From the NCBI GenBank assembly GCA_019426215.1, contig CM033394.1, positions 41,848,423-41,912,422 of the forward strand: DNA of 64,000 nucleotides. Reading direction: 5' to 3'. The notes beneath the pieces were generated by a model. The model made no database searches and was not told the origin of the DNA. It saw nothing but the letters and a program-made list of their open reading frames with translations. This DNA is from Buddleja alternifolia. Taxonomy: Eukaryota > Streptophyta > Magnoliopsida > Lamiales > Scrophulariaceae. A program made the translations under genes and the position numbers. This document shows positions 32,178 to 43,679 of the stretch, in pieces (positions within the stretch are counted from its first letter, which is position 1; each line of letters opens with the position of its first letter).

Positions 32178-33302
32178 TTATATCGATGACTCATAAGTCG
32201 AAACATCAGTTGTCAGTCTAGTTGGTGAAGATAAGTAAGGCTTAGGTGGTATCTGTAAGGACTCAAGTTTTCCTTCCAACATTTCCACAACCCTTCTCAT
32301 CGATGGCCTATCGTTCGGGTTTGTCTGTATGCACCACAAACCGACTATTATAAGTCTTCTTTTCTCATCTTCCTCCACAGAACCATCACGTTCCTCTTCA
32401 TGAACATTCACTTCAAGATGCTTGTACACCCAATGTGGGAAATATGCTTCACTCATACTATCAGCAGGTTGTGGATCCACGTTTCTCCTTTCTCCAACTA
32501 TTTCCAACACCATCATTCCATAGCTATAGACATCTGATTTGTGAGAAACTTCTCCAAAGTTTCTACAAAATACTTCTGGTGCAATGTACCCGACCGTCCC
32601 TCTTGCCCCCGACATCGACACTATGCTGGCCCTGTTGGGGCACAGTTTAGCCAATCCAAAATCTGCAATCTTGGGATGAAAATCCATGTCCAAAAGAATA
32701 TTGTGAGGCTTTATATCCAAGTGCAATATCCGCATGTTACACCCTCGATGTAAGTATTCGAGCCCTCGAGCAATCTCGACTGCAATCTCAAACAATTTTT
32801 CCCATCCCAAATGGCCTTCCTCTGATAAGAACTTGTCAAGAGAGCCATTCGGCATGAATTCATAAATGAGAGCCCATTTAGAGCCCTCAAAGCAAAATCC
32901 CAAGAGAGTTACAATGTTAATGTGGGAAGTTTTACTAATATTTGCAACCTCATTCACGAAATCTTCACCATTCTTTCTAGATTCATCCAAGATTTTAACT
33001 GCCACTAGACGACCGTCGTGTAACTTTCCTTTATAGACACTACCATAGCCTCCTTTCCCTAAGTTGTCATTAAATGACTTTGTCATTTTCCTGATTTGTG
33101 AGTATGTGTATCTTTTTAATGCGAGATTCCCGTGGTTTTTCAGAAAGATTTTCACATTCTTGTGGTTATACGCGCTCTTGTTCTTCTTCCGCCTCTTGAT
33201 TAACATTACTAAGATTATAATGGAGGTGGTCACGATCAGAACAACACCAAAACCTGTGGTGAGAGAGCTTCTTTTCCATAAGGCAAAAATAAATTGAGAG
33301 AT
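32178..33302 (-). CDS. K2: LRK10-like transmembrane/kinase exon
   Basis: The frame is open from just below a TAA at 33,303-33,305 to the stop at 32,178. It encodes a hydrophobic helix (VVLIVTTSIIILVML), a basic stop-transfer (IKRRKKNKSAY), then a complete Ser/Thr kinase with [48 protein letters not shown] and a C-lobe ending STYESSI. HLD rather than HRD places it among non-RD kinases, which often act in pattern-triggered immunity. The orthodox GUB_WAK ectodomain (E3) for this position is deleted. The nearest upstream exon on the same strand is the DUF26 exon at 34,724-35,555, 1.4 kb away. The 5' splice junction of this exon is not resolved, because the TAA blocks the obvious upstream acceptors. 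I cannot say whether it is expressed. Confidence 0.85.
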   Translation of the reverse strand: MSQFIFALWKRSSLTTGFGVVLIVTTSIIILVMLIKRRKKNKSAYNHKNVKIFLKNHGNLALKRYTYSQIRKMTKSFNDNLGKGGYGSVYKGKLHDGRLVAVKILDESRKNGEDFVNEVANISKTSHINIVTLLGFCFEGSKWALIYEFMPNGSLDKFLSEEGHLGWEKLFEIAVEIARGLEYLHRGCNMRILHLDIKPHNILLDMDFHPKIADFGLAKLCPNRASIVSMSGARGTVGYIAPEVFCRNFGEVSHKSDVYSYGMMVLEIVGERRNVDPQPADSMSEAYFPHWVYKHLEVNVHEEERDGSVEEDEKRRLIIVGLWCIQTNPNDRPSMRRVVEMLEGKLESLQIPPKPYLSSPTRLTTDVSTYESSI

Positions 33303-34267
33303 TTAATCCTGCTGTAATGTTTAGATTTGAGATATTTACCTGTAAGTAAAATTAGTCTTAATCTGTGTTTTCTTACAACTGCAACGGAAGTCATTAAGAA
33401 CACAAATCAGGCACAATTATTAATGAAATAAAAAATAATTTCTTTAAAGTGTGATTCTATTCTCAATTGTCCATATATGGAAAAAACTAATTAACAAGTG
33501 TCGTATATACCCACATTTCAACAAAAGGTAGCGAATGTGCATATGTGATAGTATTCGTGCATCATATCTCTGTTATAATACCACTTTATGTATTGAGGTG
33601 GTATAACAACAACGACACTGAGACCAGATGTGCCTCAGTATTACCCATTAATTCTTTCTTCTCTCTATTTCTTTCAATCATATTTAATTTTATTTACCAA
33701 CTTTTTTTTTCTATTGTTACCTTTTTCTAGTGAGTTGGTTTGAGTGTATCGATACATACTGAATATCAATCTTCATTCAACCTTCTAATAATTACATACA
33801 ATAAATTACAATTAAATAACCACTTAGGAATTAGAGAAAGACAAACACATTCGTTGGAGTACAACCAAGATCTCTAACATTTTGAGCTCTCAGCTTCGCC
33901 AATAAAGTTAATCCTCTTTGACTTTTATTTCTTTCTCTTCTCTCACCTTTTACTTAAAACTAATTTAATTTTTTATTACTTTTTATTTTTTTTCACCATG
34001 TCCCATCAAGTGTGCCTCATCAACCAATTCTTATTACTAGTCAATGTGACACACTTGATGTGTGTACAAGAAAATGAATATTAAAAAAAATTGAGTAAAA
34101 ATTAATTATGTAAAAGATGAAAGAATGAAGATTAAGAAGAAGAGTTGATTTAAAACAAAATTTAAAGTTATTAAAAGGGGAAAATAGATAGAGAATTAAG
34201 TAGAATAAAGTTAAAGATAGAAGAGAAAAAAACTTGTGATAAAATAACATAAGACATTTAAAATATT

Positions 34268-34310
<43 letters not shown>

Positions 34311-34723
34311 AAACTTGCGTTGTTCTCTCTTGAATTATAGGTATTTGACATCCACACCCCATCACATTTGATATATTAATAAAGACTCCCCCTCTTTCAA
34401 CTTTTTCATTAACTATACAAGTTAAAGACTATGTTAGCCCTTATATTTGAGCTTAAAAGGGTTAATTAAATGAAAATTGTCAGAAAGTCATTGAATGACT
34501 TTGTAACAAACCAAATAATAAAGCATTCAAAATAAATAGTGTCCATAAAATAACTATATGGTTCCTAAATTTAAACATATTATTCTTTTAGGTTTCAGTT
34601 TTTTGTTTGTAAGGTTTTTCCATCTTCTTCAATGAAACGTTTTCTTTCAGTTTTTAACACAATTATTCATAAATGCATGACGTATTTGTATGGAGTACGT
34701 AGAAGATTTGAATTGTTGTTTAC
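33303..34723. other. Intron-like interval between K2 and the DUF26 exon
   Basis: No coding sequence. 33,540-34,250 matches 42,000-42,600 and 56,170-56,890, the same interval upstream of K3 and K4, so it is inherited intron sequence. It contains an (AT)n tract at 34,271-34,308. Confidence 0.55.
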
Positions 34724-35555
34724 CTGGTGGCGAAGATCCAGACGGCGGAGGCGGTGGCCCGATCTGGGGCCCGGATCCTGACCCAACGGGAGTTGCCTGT
34801 GCTTCTCGAATCCTAGTTAAATTATAAAAAGGTCTAGTCCCATAGCGAAGGGTGCAACTGGGCTGAAGTATCCTCACACGTATCGAACCACCACAACATC
34901 CCGGAATACGTTGTGCAGCTGTGGTTAAACAACGACTGCAGTCGTCTTGCGAGATATCCGGTGAACACTGTAACAATCCGTAAATTGTTTGAAAATCAGG
35001 GCCCATCTGATTTCCCGCCGCCACCTTCATCAAAGACCCACCGGAAGCCGCCTGGACCCGAAGTTGGTCAAGCACCGAATTCAGGTCCTCATCAAACTGC
35101 TGAGGGCTGGTCACGTTATGATCATTGCTCTTAATAGCAGCCGGTGAAACAGCCAAGTCACCAAAAATATTCGAGTTATTGGAGTATCTTAACGTGCAGA
35201 ATTCGCTCGACAGGATTGCCTGTCTTTGATTCGGGCATGTACTTATGAGCTCAACTGTAGCTTCCTGGATGCAACTACGACATAAATCGGGTTGAACGTC
35301 GCCTCTGCAGAGTGCTATTACGTTGACTCGATCCAGGTTCTGACCCAGGGATGCGTTGTGAAATCCCTGATTGGACATGTTTGAAGAAAGAGATGAAAGT
35401 ATGGTGTTGAGGTTATTGCTGTATGTACTATTTTTGGTGTAGTTGCCAATATTATTGAAGCAGTACTTTTTCTGGGCTGTGACAAAGGTGGATGAGATGT
35501 TTGTAAGAATGAGAAAGATGAAGAAGCTGGAAAGCCATGTTTCAGAACTCCTCAT
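34724..35555 (-). CDS. DUF26 (CRK-type) ectodomain exon
   Basis: ATG 35,553-35,555 begins a signal peptide (SSFFIFLILTNISSTFVTAQ). Two DUF26 (gnk2-like) modules follow, each with C-x8-C-x2-C: CRGDVQPDLCRSC and CSPDISQDDCSRC. A Pro-rich linker (GPPPPPSGSSPPG) comes next, then a donor GTAAAC at 34,718-34,723; beyond that the open frame runs on only as intron. This is the standard first exon of cysteine-rich receptor-like kinases and also resembles secreted CRRSPs. No CRK kinase lies nearby. The next exon on this strand is the LRK10-like kinase K2. It may therefore be the ectodomain of a chimeric receptor, a secreted protein, or an orphan exon. Confidence 0.85.
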
Positions 35556-37214
35556 GACTTTATTAGTCTTTCTGTCTTGGTGCTTTTAGAGAAATTTGTT
35601 TGGAGATTTATTATGAATGCAAAGAATTAAAGAAGAGCATAAGAAAAGTTGAAGTATCTAGAAACCGTGTCCCCATTTCCCAGCCTGTTTACTGTTTTTC
35701 TCTGAGAAAAAAATGTATGCGTAATCACGGGTGTAAGGGTGAGTTTAGTCTAACTTTTGTATAATTAATTATGAGATATTGTAAAATTGATTATGACAAA
35801 CGCTAGGAGTTTGTATGATATTATTTTCATTTCCACTTCTCATTTCCAAATTGATAAATGTTGAAAAATGAGTTTTGGCATTTGTATTGGTTTTTGTGAT
35901 GAAAATAAAAATATATTTATAAGAATTTGATTTTATATACGAAAAGACGTGATGAGAATGAAAATATATTTTGATAAATATGTTTTTTTAGGAGATAAGT
36001 AGAATAAAAAATTGTTCTAACGATTTGATATAAAGTAAAGTTGATTTGTAATTAGTGATATAATTAATTTAGCATATTGATAAATGTGATGTAGTAAGAA
36101 TTTTTAGAATTAATTGAATACATGGACCAATATATATGCTGCACTAATAATCACAAATTTTTCTCTTGGGATGTATGAAATATTAAACACCTTGCACAAT
36201 TCCTATCATATATGTACCGACTACATTACACATTAAAACAACATAACGGCGGCGACGACGGGACGGCGGCGGCTGGTAGAGGGGGTTGTGATGGGTTGTT
36301 GAGGACTGAGGACAGTGAATCCGGCGGAAGAAGGAAACTTGGTGACTCTGGCGGAAAAAGTTAAATATAAAATAATTAAAATTGTTAAAATATAATGTAA
36401 ATATATTTTTTAAATAAGGGTATTTTGGCTTTTACATTAATAAAAGTAGATTAAATTGTTCAGAAATGCTTCATTATTTTTTACATAGGGAGGCAAATTG
36501 CCTTTTTTTCTTTTATAGGGGTTTTTCTGAACTTCTGAGATTTCACAGGGAGCGAAATTGCAATTACCCCTATATTTTTATATTGATCAGAAAATCCATG
36601 AACATATTTCCAATTTAAAATAGTCATTTTACTATTCTTTTTATTCTGAAAAACACAATAGTTAGAATTAACAATCTTTATGACTAAATTACAATTGATT
36701 TCTTTAGTTGAGAATTAAATAATTGATCTTTTACTGAAATCATTTTGCTTTGCATTTTTTAAAATTAAAAAAAAAATGGTATAATACAAAGTTTACTTTT
36801 TGAATGTTATAGTTTTAATGTTTTTATGTATTTCCTTTTTAGTACCACATGTTAGTTATCTAATGTTTTTTTTTCAGAAGATAAAAAAATTTAAAACTTA
36901 AAATTGTAACTATTTAATACTAGATATAAGCTTAAGAATTTTAGATAATAAATTTCTATCAGAAAATACAATTGGTTGATTCTTGTCTAAAAGGTTAAGC
37001 TCAATTCTTTCTATAAATTTATCAACCTTAACTGTTGTCTTTTTTTGAGTGAAAAAATGTGGAGTGAAAATTTTGGATTAAAATATATAATCATAAATTT
37101 ATTTTGACATCAAATAAATTCGTAGAGCTTTTTAGTAATTTTCTGATCAATTTAAGAAAAGGAGAGGGGGCAATCATAACATTTTAGCAACTAGAGTTTT
37201 CCGTCACGGGTTTC
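35556..37214. other. No gene seen; duplicated intron-like sequence
   Basis: 36,580-37,130 matches 41,150-41,960 and provides the empty site for the SINE there. A GC-rich patch at 36,245-36,360 (GGCGGCGACGACGGGACGGC) followed by transposon-like ends (GCAAATTGCC, GAAATTGCAATTACCCC) looks like a small unrelated element without clear borders. Confidence 0.45.
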
Positions 37215-37508
37215 TCACCCATGGATTAGACTAGGCATGGACCTACACTTTTGAATTCGGGTCCGGGTAAAACCCATCCATTGATATAGGCTTACTACAC
37301 ATGTGGAACGTTCTATCCGGAACAAAATTAACAGCAATACTCCCCCCCCCCCCCCCCCCCCAACCCCCACCCCACACCCACAACCACCAACCTGAAAACA
37401 ATAGTTCAAAGGTTTAGTCAAGTTATGAACCGGTAAAGATTTGGGACTGACTTTCATGTCTACAAGTCCTAGAATGAGGCCTGGCAGAAGCACCTAAACT
37501 GGTAAGAA
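37215..37508 (-). pseudogene. E3: remnant of a deleted LRK10-like ectodomain exon
   Basis: The segment matches the 3' flank and last codons of E1 (about 925-1163). It then jumps directly to sequence equivalent to E1's 5' flank (about 3550 onward), at TCGCATTAAA|TGTGTGTG. Nearly the whole ectodomain exon is therefore missing. It holds a run of 20 C at 37,342-37,361. Confidence 0.75.
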
Positions 37509-38633
37509 GTCGCATTAAATGTGTGTGTGATTTTAAGGTATATAGTTGCATGAATTGACTATGCTAATCTTTGACCTCTAAATTGTAAGTATCATGAGAA
37601 TATTGAAGTACGCTTCACGTATAGAGTGGTCGTTAATTATGAGAGTACATTCTTTGAGCTAAGTTTTTTTTTCTTTTTGAAAATGAAATAAAAACGTCAG
37701 GTGGAATCCGTAGTGGCTTCAAAACCAAAATGATTTTTTTTTTTTTTTTGAGGAACCACCAAAATAAATTTATCTGCCACGAAATGTTCATTTTGCTAAA
37801 ATTCGCTGAGACATATAAGCAAATTTGGACACCACAACCTTGCCTATTTACTAGGAAAGTAAATACACCATAATTCTCACTAGATCAATCATTATGAGCT
37901 CATCACTATCAGTCACAATACACCCACATAACGTGGCAAGCGTAGGTCATCAATGAGGTTCACAAGGACATTCAAGTGTAAAGATAGAAACTTAATGTGC
38001 TGGTGTTATTCTTTGATCAAAGTTAATACTTGCATTGTAGAGTTATAAACTTTCTGCCATTTGTCCACGACAAAATAAATAAATAGAATGATCAATCACA
38101 AGATAAAATTACCACACATGATATTTGATTAGCAAATCCAAGTCTGAAAAAGAATTCATTATGCAAAATAAGTACTAAAAATTTTCTTTGTCACTATGAT
38201 TAATTGACTTAGGATGGACTATGGTTTGAGTCTTTGGACAAAAATTATAATTCGAGGTTTATTTCATATCATCTAACTATATGTGTGAACCACATTAGAT
38301 TTGTATATGATAATGTTAAAAAATGAAATTATAACATCATCATGTATTATACAGCGATTTCAACGCATTTGAATGCATACTATTTGGATGACATGGAATG
38401 AGTTGAATTAGGGGCATGCAAAGACTTTAGAAGTCAACAAGTTTTCTTAATTCAAATCACGAACTCATTAATTGATTTTTGCCTAGTGGGATGTTTTGTA
38501 TGATATTTCGTTAAGAATTTTATTTAATACCAAATTTCTCAATTGTTTGGTTTTTACTGAGAGAAAACATGAATAACATTTGAAGTTTAATTCATTGGTT
38601 CAGCTAAATAATAGAAATGTCTACATTTTATTA
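37509..38633. other. Duplicated spacer, no gene
   Basis: Collinear with 3,550-4,680 over most of its length. Confidence 0.6.
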
Positions 38634-38953
38634 TGATACGGATCACAACACTGCTGGGCTGAAAGTAAATGAAGTTGAAAAAGAAATTAGGCCCAAACAT
38701 GTTACTAAGAGGTCCAGTTGGCTTAAGGGGTTTGTGTAGGGTTTCAGCTAATTTCTATCTAAGCATTTTGACCTTTGATTTTTGTAATAGGGACACGTGG
38801 TAGCTATCTAATTCATCTTCCCAAACGCTGATGTATTTAGTGATTTTTGTTGAACAAATGGAATATGCAGAAAATTAGTACCAATCTTTTCTTCTCTCTC
38901 GTCTGGAGCCATCCCTGCTCAAATTGGGAATTAATTTAGTCAATTGCTTATCA
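38634..38953. mobile_element. Solo LTR (320 bp)
   Basis: Begins TGATACGG and ends GCTTATCA (terminal TGATA/TATCA), with a 5 bp target duplication TATTA at 38,629-38,633 and 38,954-38,958. The homologous spacer at about 4,672 (CTATTATAGT) lacks it. No internal region remains, so it probably arose by recombination between two LTRs. Confidence 0.65.
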
Positions 38954-39755
38954 TATTATAGTATATATGAAATCTATTTCTTCTATATATTATTGTGATA
39001 TATAGAAGTTCATAATTAACTTTTTTGACTAAAAGTTAATAATTAATTAAATAGATCCAATTCTTAATTTGTGAGCCACAAGAAATAACAAAATTTTCAG
39101 ATTACGTATTAAGTTGCAATCTTGAGAAACATTTTATTTGTTATTTGGTTCACCTATTAACATAAAGTAATTACATGTATCAAATAGTAGACTAACTATA
39201 AAAATCCAAATATTTTACTTTAAGAGACTAAACAGAAAAAAAAAATGTGGGTTATTATAAAACTCCGAAAACCTAAAGGAAAAATAAATATAAGTTGAAT
39301 ACGATATAAGTCCATAAAAAATAAACCTCAATAAACTAGTTAACTAGAATAGAAATAATCAGAAAAAACTAAAAGTAGCCAATTGCATAAAATGAAACCT
39401 AATCAGAAGTAAGTTGAAACTCACTTGAATTTGCTCATGCTTGTTATATGACAAAGATAAACCTGATGAGTAGTTTCGAATGGTTCATTTGAAGACTCTC
39501 GTAAAAAACCCATTAAAATACTAACTATAAATTTGTAAAAAAAATGTAAAGAAAAAAGGTGGTACGTACGGCAGTGTACAAGGTGGCAAGGAAAAAGGAT
39601 GTGAAGTAAAAAACAAATGGCTCATATATATATATATATATATATATATTCCTATCATTTTCTTAGAGCGGAGAATGAGAGTGAACCTCCTATAATAATT
39701 TATGGAGCTTTAATATCAATTTCTTTCTCGTAGTTGGGAAGAAATTAGTAACTAA
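38954..39755. other. Duplicated spacer downstream of K3, no gene
   Basis: Collinear with 4,680-4,888 plus 6,865-7,850 once the two insertions there are removed. (AT)n tract at 39,626-39,650. Confidence 0.6.
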
Positions 39756-40871
39756 TTATATCGATGACTCGTAAGTCGAAACATCAGTTGTCAGTCTAGT
39801 TGGTGAAGATAAGTAAGGCTTAGGTGGTATCTGTAAGGACTCAAGTTTCCCTTCCAACATTTCCACCACCCTTCTCATTGAGGGCCTATCATTCGGGTCA
39901 GTTTGTATGCACCATAGACCGACTATTGTAAGCTTTCTTTTCTCATCTTCCTCCACAACACCATCACGATCCTCCTCATCAGCATCCAATTCAAGATGCT
40001 TATATACCCAATATGGGAAATACGCCTCACTTCTACTCTCATCAAGTCCCAAATCGACCTTTGTCCTTTCTCCAACTATTTCCAACACCATCATCCCATA
40101 GCTATAGACATCTGATTTGTGAGAAACCTCTCCAAAGTTTCTACAAAATACTTCTGGTGCAATGTACCCGACCGTCCCTCTTGCCCCCGACATCGACACG
40201 ATGCTGGCTCTGTCGGGGCATAGTTTAGCTAGCCCAAAATCCGAAATCTTTGGATGAAAATCCTTATCCAGAAGAATATTGTGAGGCTTTATATCCAAGT
40301 GCAAAATCCGCATGTTACAGCCTCGGTGCAAGTATTCGAGGCCTCGAGCAATATCAACAGCAATCTCAAACAATTTTTCCCATCCCAAATGGTTTTCTTC
40401 GGTTATGAACTTGTCAAGAGAGCCATTTGGCATGAATTCATATATGAGAGCTCTTTTAGAGCCCTCAAAGCAAAATCCCAAAAGAGTTACAATGTTTATG
40501 TGGGAAGTTCTACTAATGCTTGCAACCTCATTCATGAAATCGTCCCCATTTTTTCTCGATTCATTCAATATTTTAACGGCCACAAGATGACCATCGAGTA
40601 ACTTTCCTTTATAGACACTACCGTAGCCTCCGTTTCCTAAGTTGTCACTAAATGACTTGGTCATTTTCTTGAGTTGGGAATACTTGTATCTTTTTGGTGC
40701 GAGATTCCCGTGGTTCTTCATAAAGATTTCCATATTCTTGTGGTTATACGCATTCTTCTTCTTCTTCTTTACCATTTTAGTCAACGTTATTAAGATTGCA
40801 ATGGAGGTGAGCACGATCAGACCAACAGCAAAACCTGTGGTGAGAGAGGACCTTTTATAAAGCAAAAACAA
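39756..40871 (-). CDS. K3: LRK10-like transmembrane/kinase exon, intact
   Basis: About 371 codons open, with a transmembrane helix (GFAVGLIVLTSIAILITL), a Lys-rich stop-transfer and a full kinase domain: [31 protein letters not shown] (non-RD), ISDFGLAKL, ARGTVGYIAPEVF, then the C-lobe and tail STYESSI. It probably works as a plasma-membrane receptor kinase whose ectodomain exon is E4 (49,354-50,122). The open frame has no ATG at its start, as expected for an internal exon, and a TAA lies 12-15 bases upstream. The glycine loop reads GNG rather than the GKG of K1 and K2. A young 5.6 kb retrotransposon and a SINE occupy the interval between E4 and K3. Confidence 0.9.
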   Translation of the reverse strand: MFLLYKRSSLTTGFAVGLIVLTSIAILITLTKMVKKKKKNAYNHKNMEIFMKNHGNLAPKRYKYSQLKKMTKSFSDNLGNGGYGSVYKGKLLDGHLVAVKILNESRKNGDDFMNEVASISRTSHINIVTLLGFCFEGSKRALIYEFMPNGSLDKFITEENHLGWEKLFEIAVDIARGLEYLHRGCNMRILHLDIKPHNILLDKDFHPKISDFGLAKLCPDRASIVSMSGARGTVGYIAPEVFCRNFGEVSHKSDVYSYGMMVLEIVGERTKVDLGLDESRSEAYFPYWVYKHLELDADEEDRDGVVEEDEKRKLTIVGLWCIQTDPNDRPSMRRVVEMLEGKLESLQIPPKPYLSSPTRLTTDVSTYESSI

Positions 40872-41251
40872 ATTGAAGACATTTTATCTTGCTATAAAGG
40901 TCAGATTTGACATAGTTACCTGTTATTAAAATTAGTCGTAATCTGGTTTTTCCTGCTGCTGAAAAATCAAGAACACAAATCAAACACAATTAACGAAATA
41001 AAATAAAAATTCATTTTAGTTTAATTATACTCTCGGTTGTCCCCATGAAAAGCAGAGAATTTGCATGTGTAAAGGAGGAGAGCACATGTGCCTACTAGTT
41101 TTGATTTGTTAGTTGAAGTTTAATTTAGCGTAATAAAAACCTCTCAAAAATATATATTTGTATCCAGAAAACTCATAAACATATTTCCAATTTAAAACAC
41201 TCATTCTTCTCATTCGAAAAAACAGTACTATAGTTAAAATTAACAATCTTT

Positions 41252-41467
41252 TATTTGTCAAAGATGTCTTGGCCTAATAATAAGATTGACCCATGATTTA
41301 GAGATCATGTGTTTGATCCCACCAAATGTGTGGGTTGTTTTTCTATTTATATAGTAGTTCATTGTTTCTACCTTGTAATAGAAAAATTGCGGATCGAAAA
41401 TTCGAAAATAGTTAATTCAATATTTGATGTAATGTTGTAACCGTCTCATCAAAAAAAAAAAAGAAGA
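41252..41467 (+). mobile_element. tRNA-derived SINE with 16 bp TSD
   Basis: A 216 bp insertion with a tRNA-like head (TGGCCTAATAATAAG as A-box, TGTTTGATCCC as B-box) and a 3' A-rich tail. It is flanked by the 16 bp repeat AAAATTAACAATCTTT at 41,236-41,251 and 41,468-41,483. The paralogous sequence at 36,664-36,690 has the single, uninterrupted site. Confidence 0.85.
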
Positions 41468-42609
41468 AAAATTAACAATCTTTAGGTCTAAATTACACTT
41501 GATTTCTTTAGTTGAAGATTAATTGATTGATGTTTTACCGAAATCTTTTTGTCTTTATATTTTTTTAATTGATAAATTATATAATATAAAGTTTACTTTC
41601 TTCATGCCATAATCTTAGGATTTTTATGCATTTATTTTATAGTTTAGCATGTTAGTTATCTAGAAAATACTTCTTATTTTTCTTTTTTAGAAGATTAAAA
41701 AATTTAAAAGTCTGAAACTATAATTATAATGAATATCAGTTATCAGCTTAAGAATTTTAAATGATAAATTTCTATAACAGTACAATTAGTTGATTCTTAA
41801 TATAAAGGTTAAGATCAATTGTTTCAATAAATTTATTAACTTTTATTGATGTGTTTTTTTGAATGAAAAGTTTGTATAGTGGTTTTTTTGATTTAAAATC
41901 TATAATCATAATTTTTTTTGGGTATGAGGTGGCTTTTAGTAATTTTCTGATAAATTAAAAGATGAGAAGTACATCACAACATTTTATCATCTACATTCTA
42001 TTATAATTGAAGATAATGTTAGAGAATTATTTTTTGTCATCAAACCATGTTGATATGGCTAAAGGAACAATGTTCGGGTGTGCATGCACGGTGTTTCTAT
42101 TATGGTATCACCTCATATGTTGTGGCGGCGGTGGCATAATGACAACCACATAGTTCATGGACGGATGTAGTTGAATGTTATCCATTATGTCTTCAAGTTA
42201 ACATTATTTCACATCTTTTTTCTATTTTCCTTCTCTCTTTTTTGGAGTGGGTCGGTGCATGATCAATACATTATAAATATCAATTATCATTCAACATATT
42301 AGCAATTCATAATAACTTACAATCAAATAACAATTACTAAAGAAGTAGAAAAAAACACATCGTTTGGTAAGAGTAGAACTAAATCTCTAATAACTTGGGA
42401 TCTTAACTTCACAAAATGAGCTAGACCTCATTGATGATTTGACATCAATGTGACGCATATTTCCTCGCTTCTCTCACCTTTTACATAAATTTAATTAATT
42501 TTAATCCAGAAACCTATTTATTAATTCTTCTTCTTCGTACATGTGTCGAGTGCTCTTCATCGACGGGTTCTTATTATTAGTAGATGGAAATAACAAGCAC
42601 ATACCAACA

Positions 42610-42630
42610 CCCCCCCCCCCCCCCCCCCCC
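42610..42630. repeat. Poly-C run (21 C)
   Basis: Homopolymer of C; on the minus strand a G-run able to form G-quadruplexes. The open frame reading poly-Gly across it is an artefact. Confidence 0.9.
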
Positions 42631-43679
42631 AAACCCAAACAGAAAAGGAACAGGAAAAAGTGCCACAAGGAGTAGGTCTGACGCGAATCTAAATCCACAT
42701 CCAAAAGTTTAGATCGAGACTCAACCTATTTTTTTAGTAATTACGTGTATGTGTGTAATTTTGTAGGTAAATTTTTTAATGAATATGCGATAGTATATAT
42801 TTAATATAATTGACTATTAAATAGATTAATTTATTTTTAGGTAATACAAGATCTTTTTTATAGGAAGGGTGAGTACTTGTGTGTGAAAGTAGATATTTAG
42901 GTTTTGTTGAGCGTGTATGGACGACAATGGAGAGGGTTTGAAAAAACCTGCAACCCGCCAAGCCCCACTTCCCAACCGGCGTGGCCGCAAACCCGACTTC
43001 GCCCGTTGAACATGGAAATTCACCCAATGACCCACCACAACCCGTGATAACCCGACCCGAATCTGATGAAGCGTAATTCAACCATATGAACTCGATTGAG
43101 CACTGAAACCCACTCAAACAACGTACTAAAATTTCACACAAATAACAACTCCTTTATGATCCACATAATCCAACAACATCAAACACCATAAAAGTTCACA
43201 CAAACAACAATAAAATAAGAGTGGACTGAGAGAAACAGTCTGACCGTGCGTTTATTGAGAAGAAGAGGAGAAGAGAACTTGAATCCTTTTGGCTAAAAGT
43301 GAATAATGAATCATTTCCTATTCCCAATTTCCCACTTAGGCTAAGTTAGTAAATATGGCAATCTTAAAAAATATAAAAAAATCTAAATACTATGATCGTG
43401 GCGAGGCAAAATTTGTAAAATTCATGCCCCGTCTCGAAATCCGTTTAGCTAACCCGATTCCCCTTCAAAGGAGGCGGATTCGTGACGAATACCCATTCTA
43501 CCCTAGCTCATTGCCATCCCTATGGGGATGGGAGATTAATTATACTTTAAGGTTATTTAGTGGGCATTAACCAGGCCCAAACTCAGATCCATACTACAAG
43601 TTCTAATGGATCTGGAGACTTGGACAAGACTTTTAAATTTGGGTCAGGGTAATACCCATTACCCAACCAATGAAAATAT

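Larger units (their letters stand above)
40872..43679. other. Intron-like interval upstream of K3
   Basis: No gene. It contains duplicated intron blocks shared with the K2 and K4 units, a SINE (41,252-41,467) and a run of 21 C (42,610-42,630). A unique GC-richer patch at 42,930-43,080 gives an open frame but matches nothing I know. 43,580-43,679 resembles the flank of E1 and E3. Confidence 0.5.

Noticed and set aside
42501..42704. Gly-run frame on the minus strand
   Set aside because: Artefact of the poly-C tract.
42776..43141. 121-codon frame on the minus strand in a GC-richer patch
   Set aside because: No recognisable motif, no paralog in the array, and an overlapping frame of similar quality exists.
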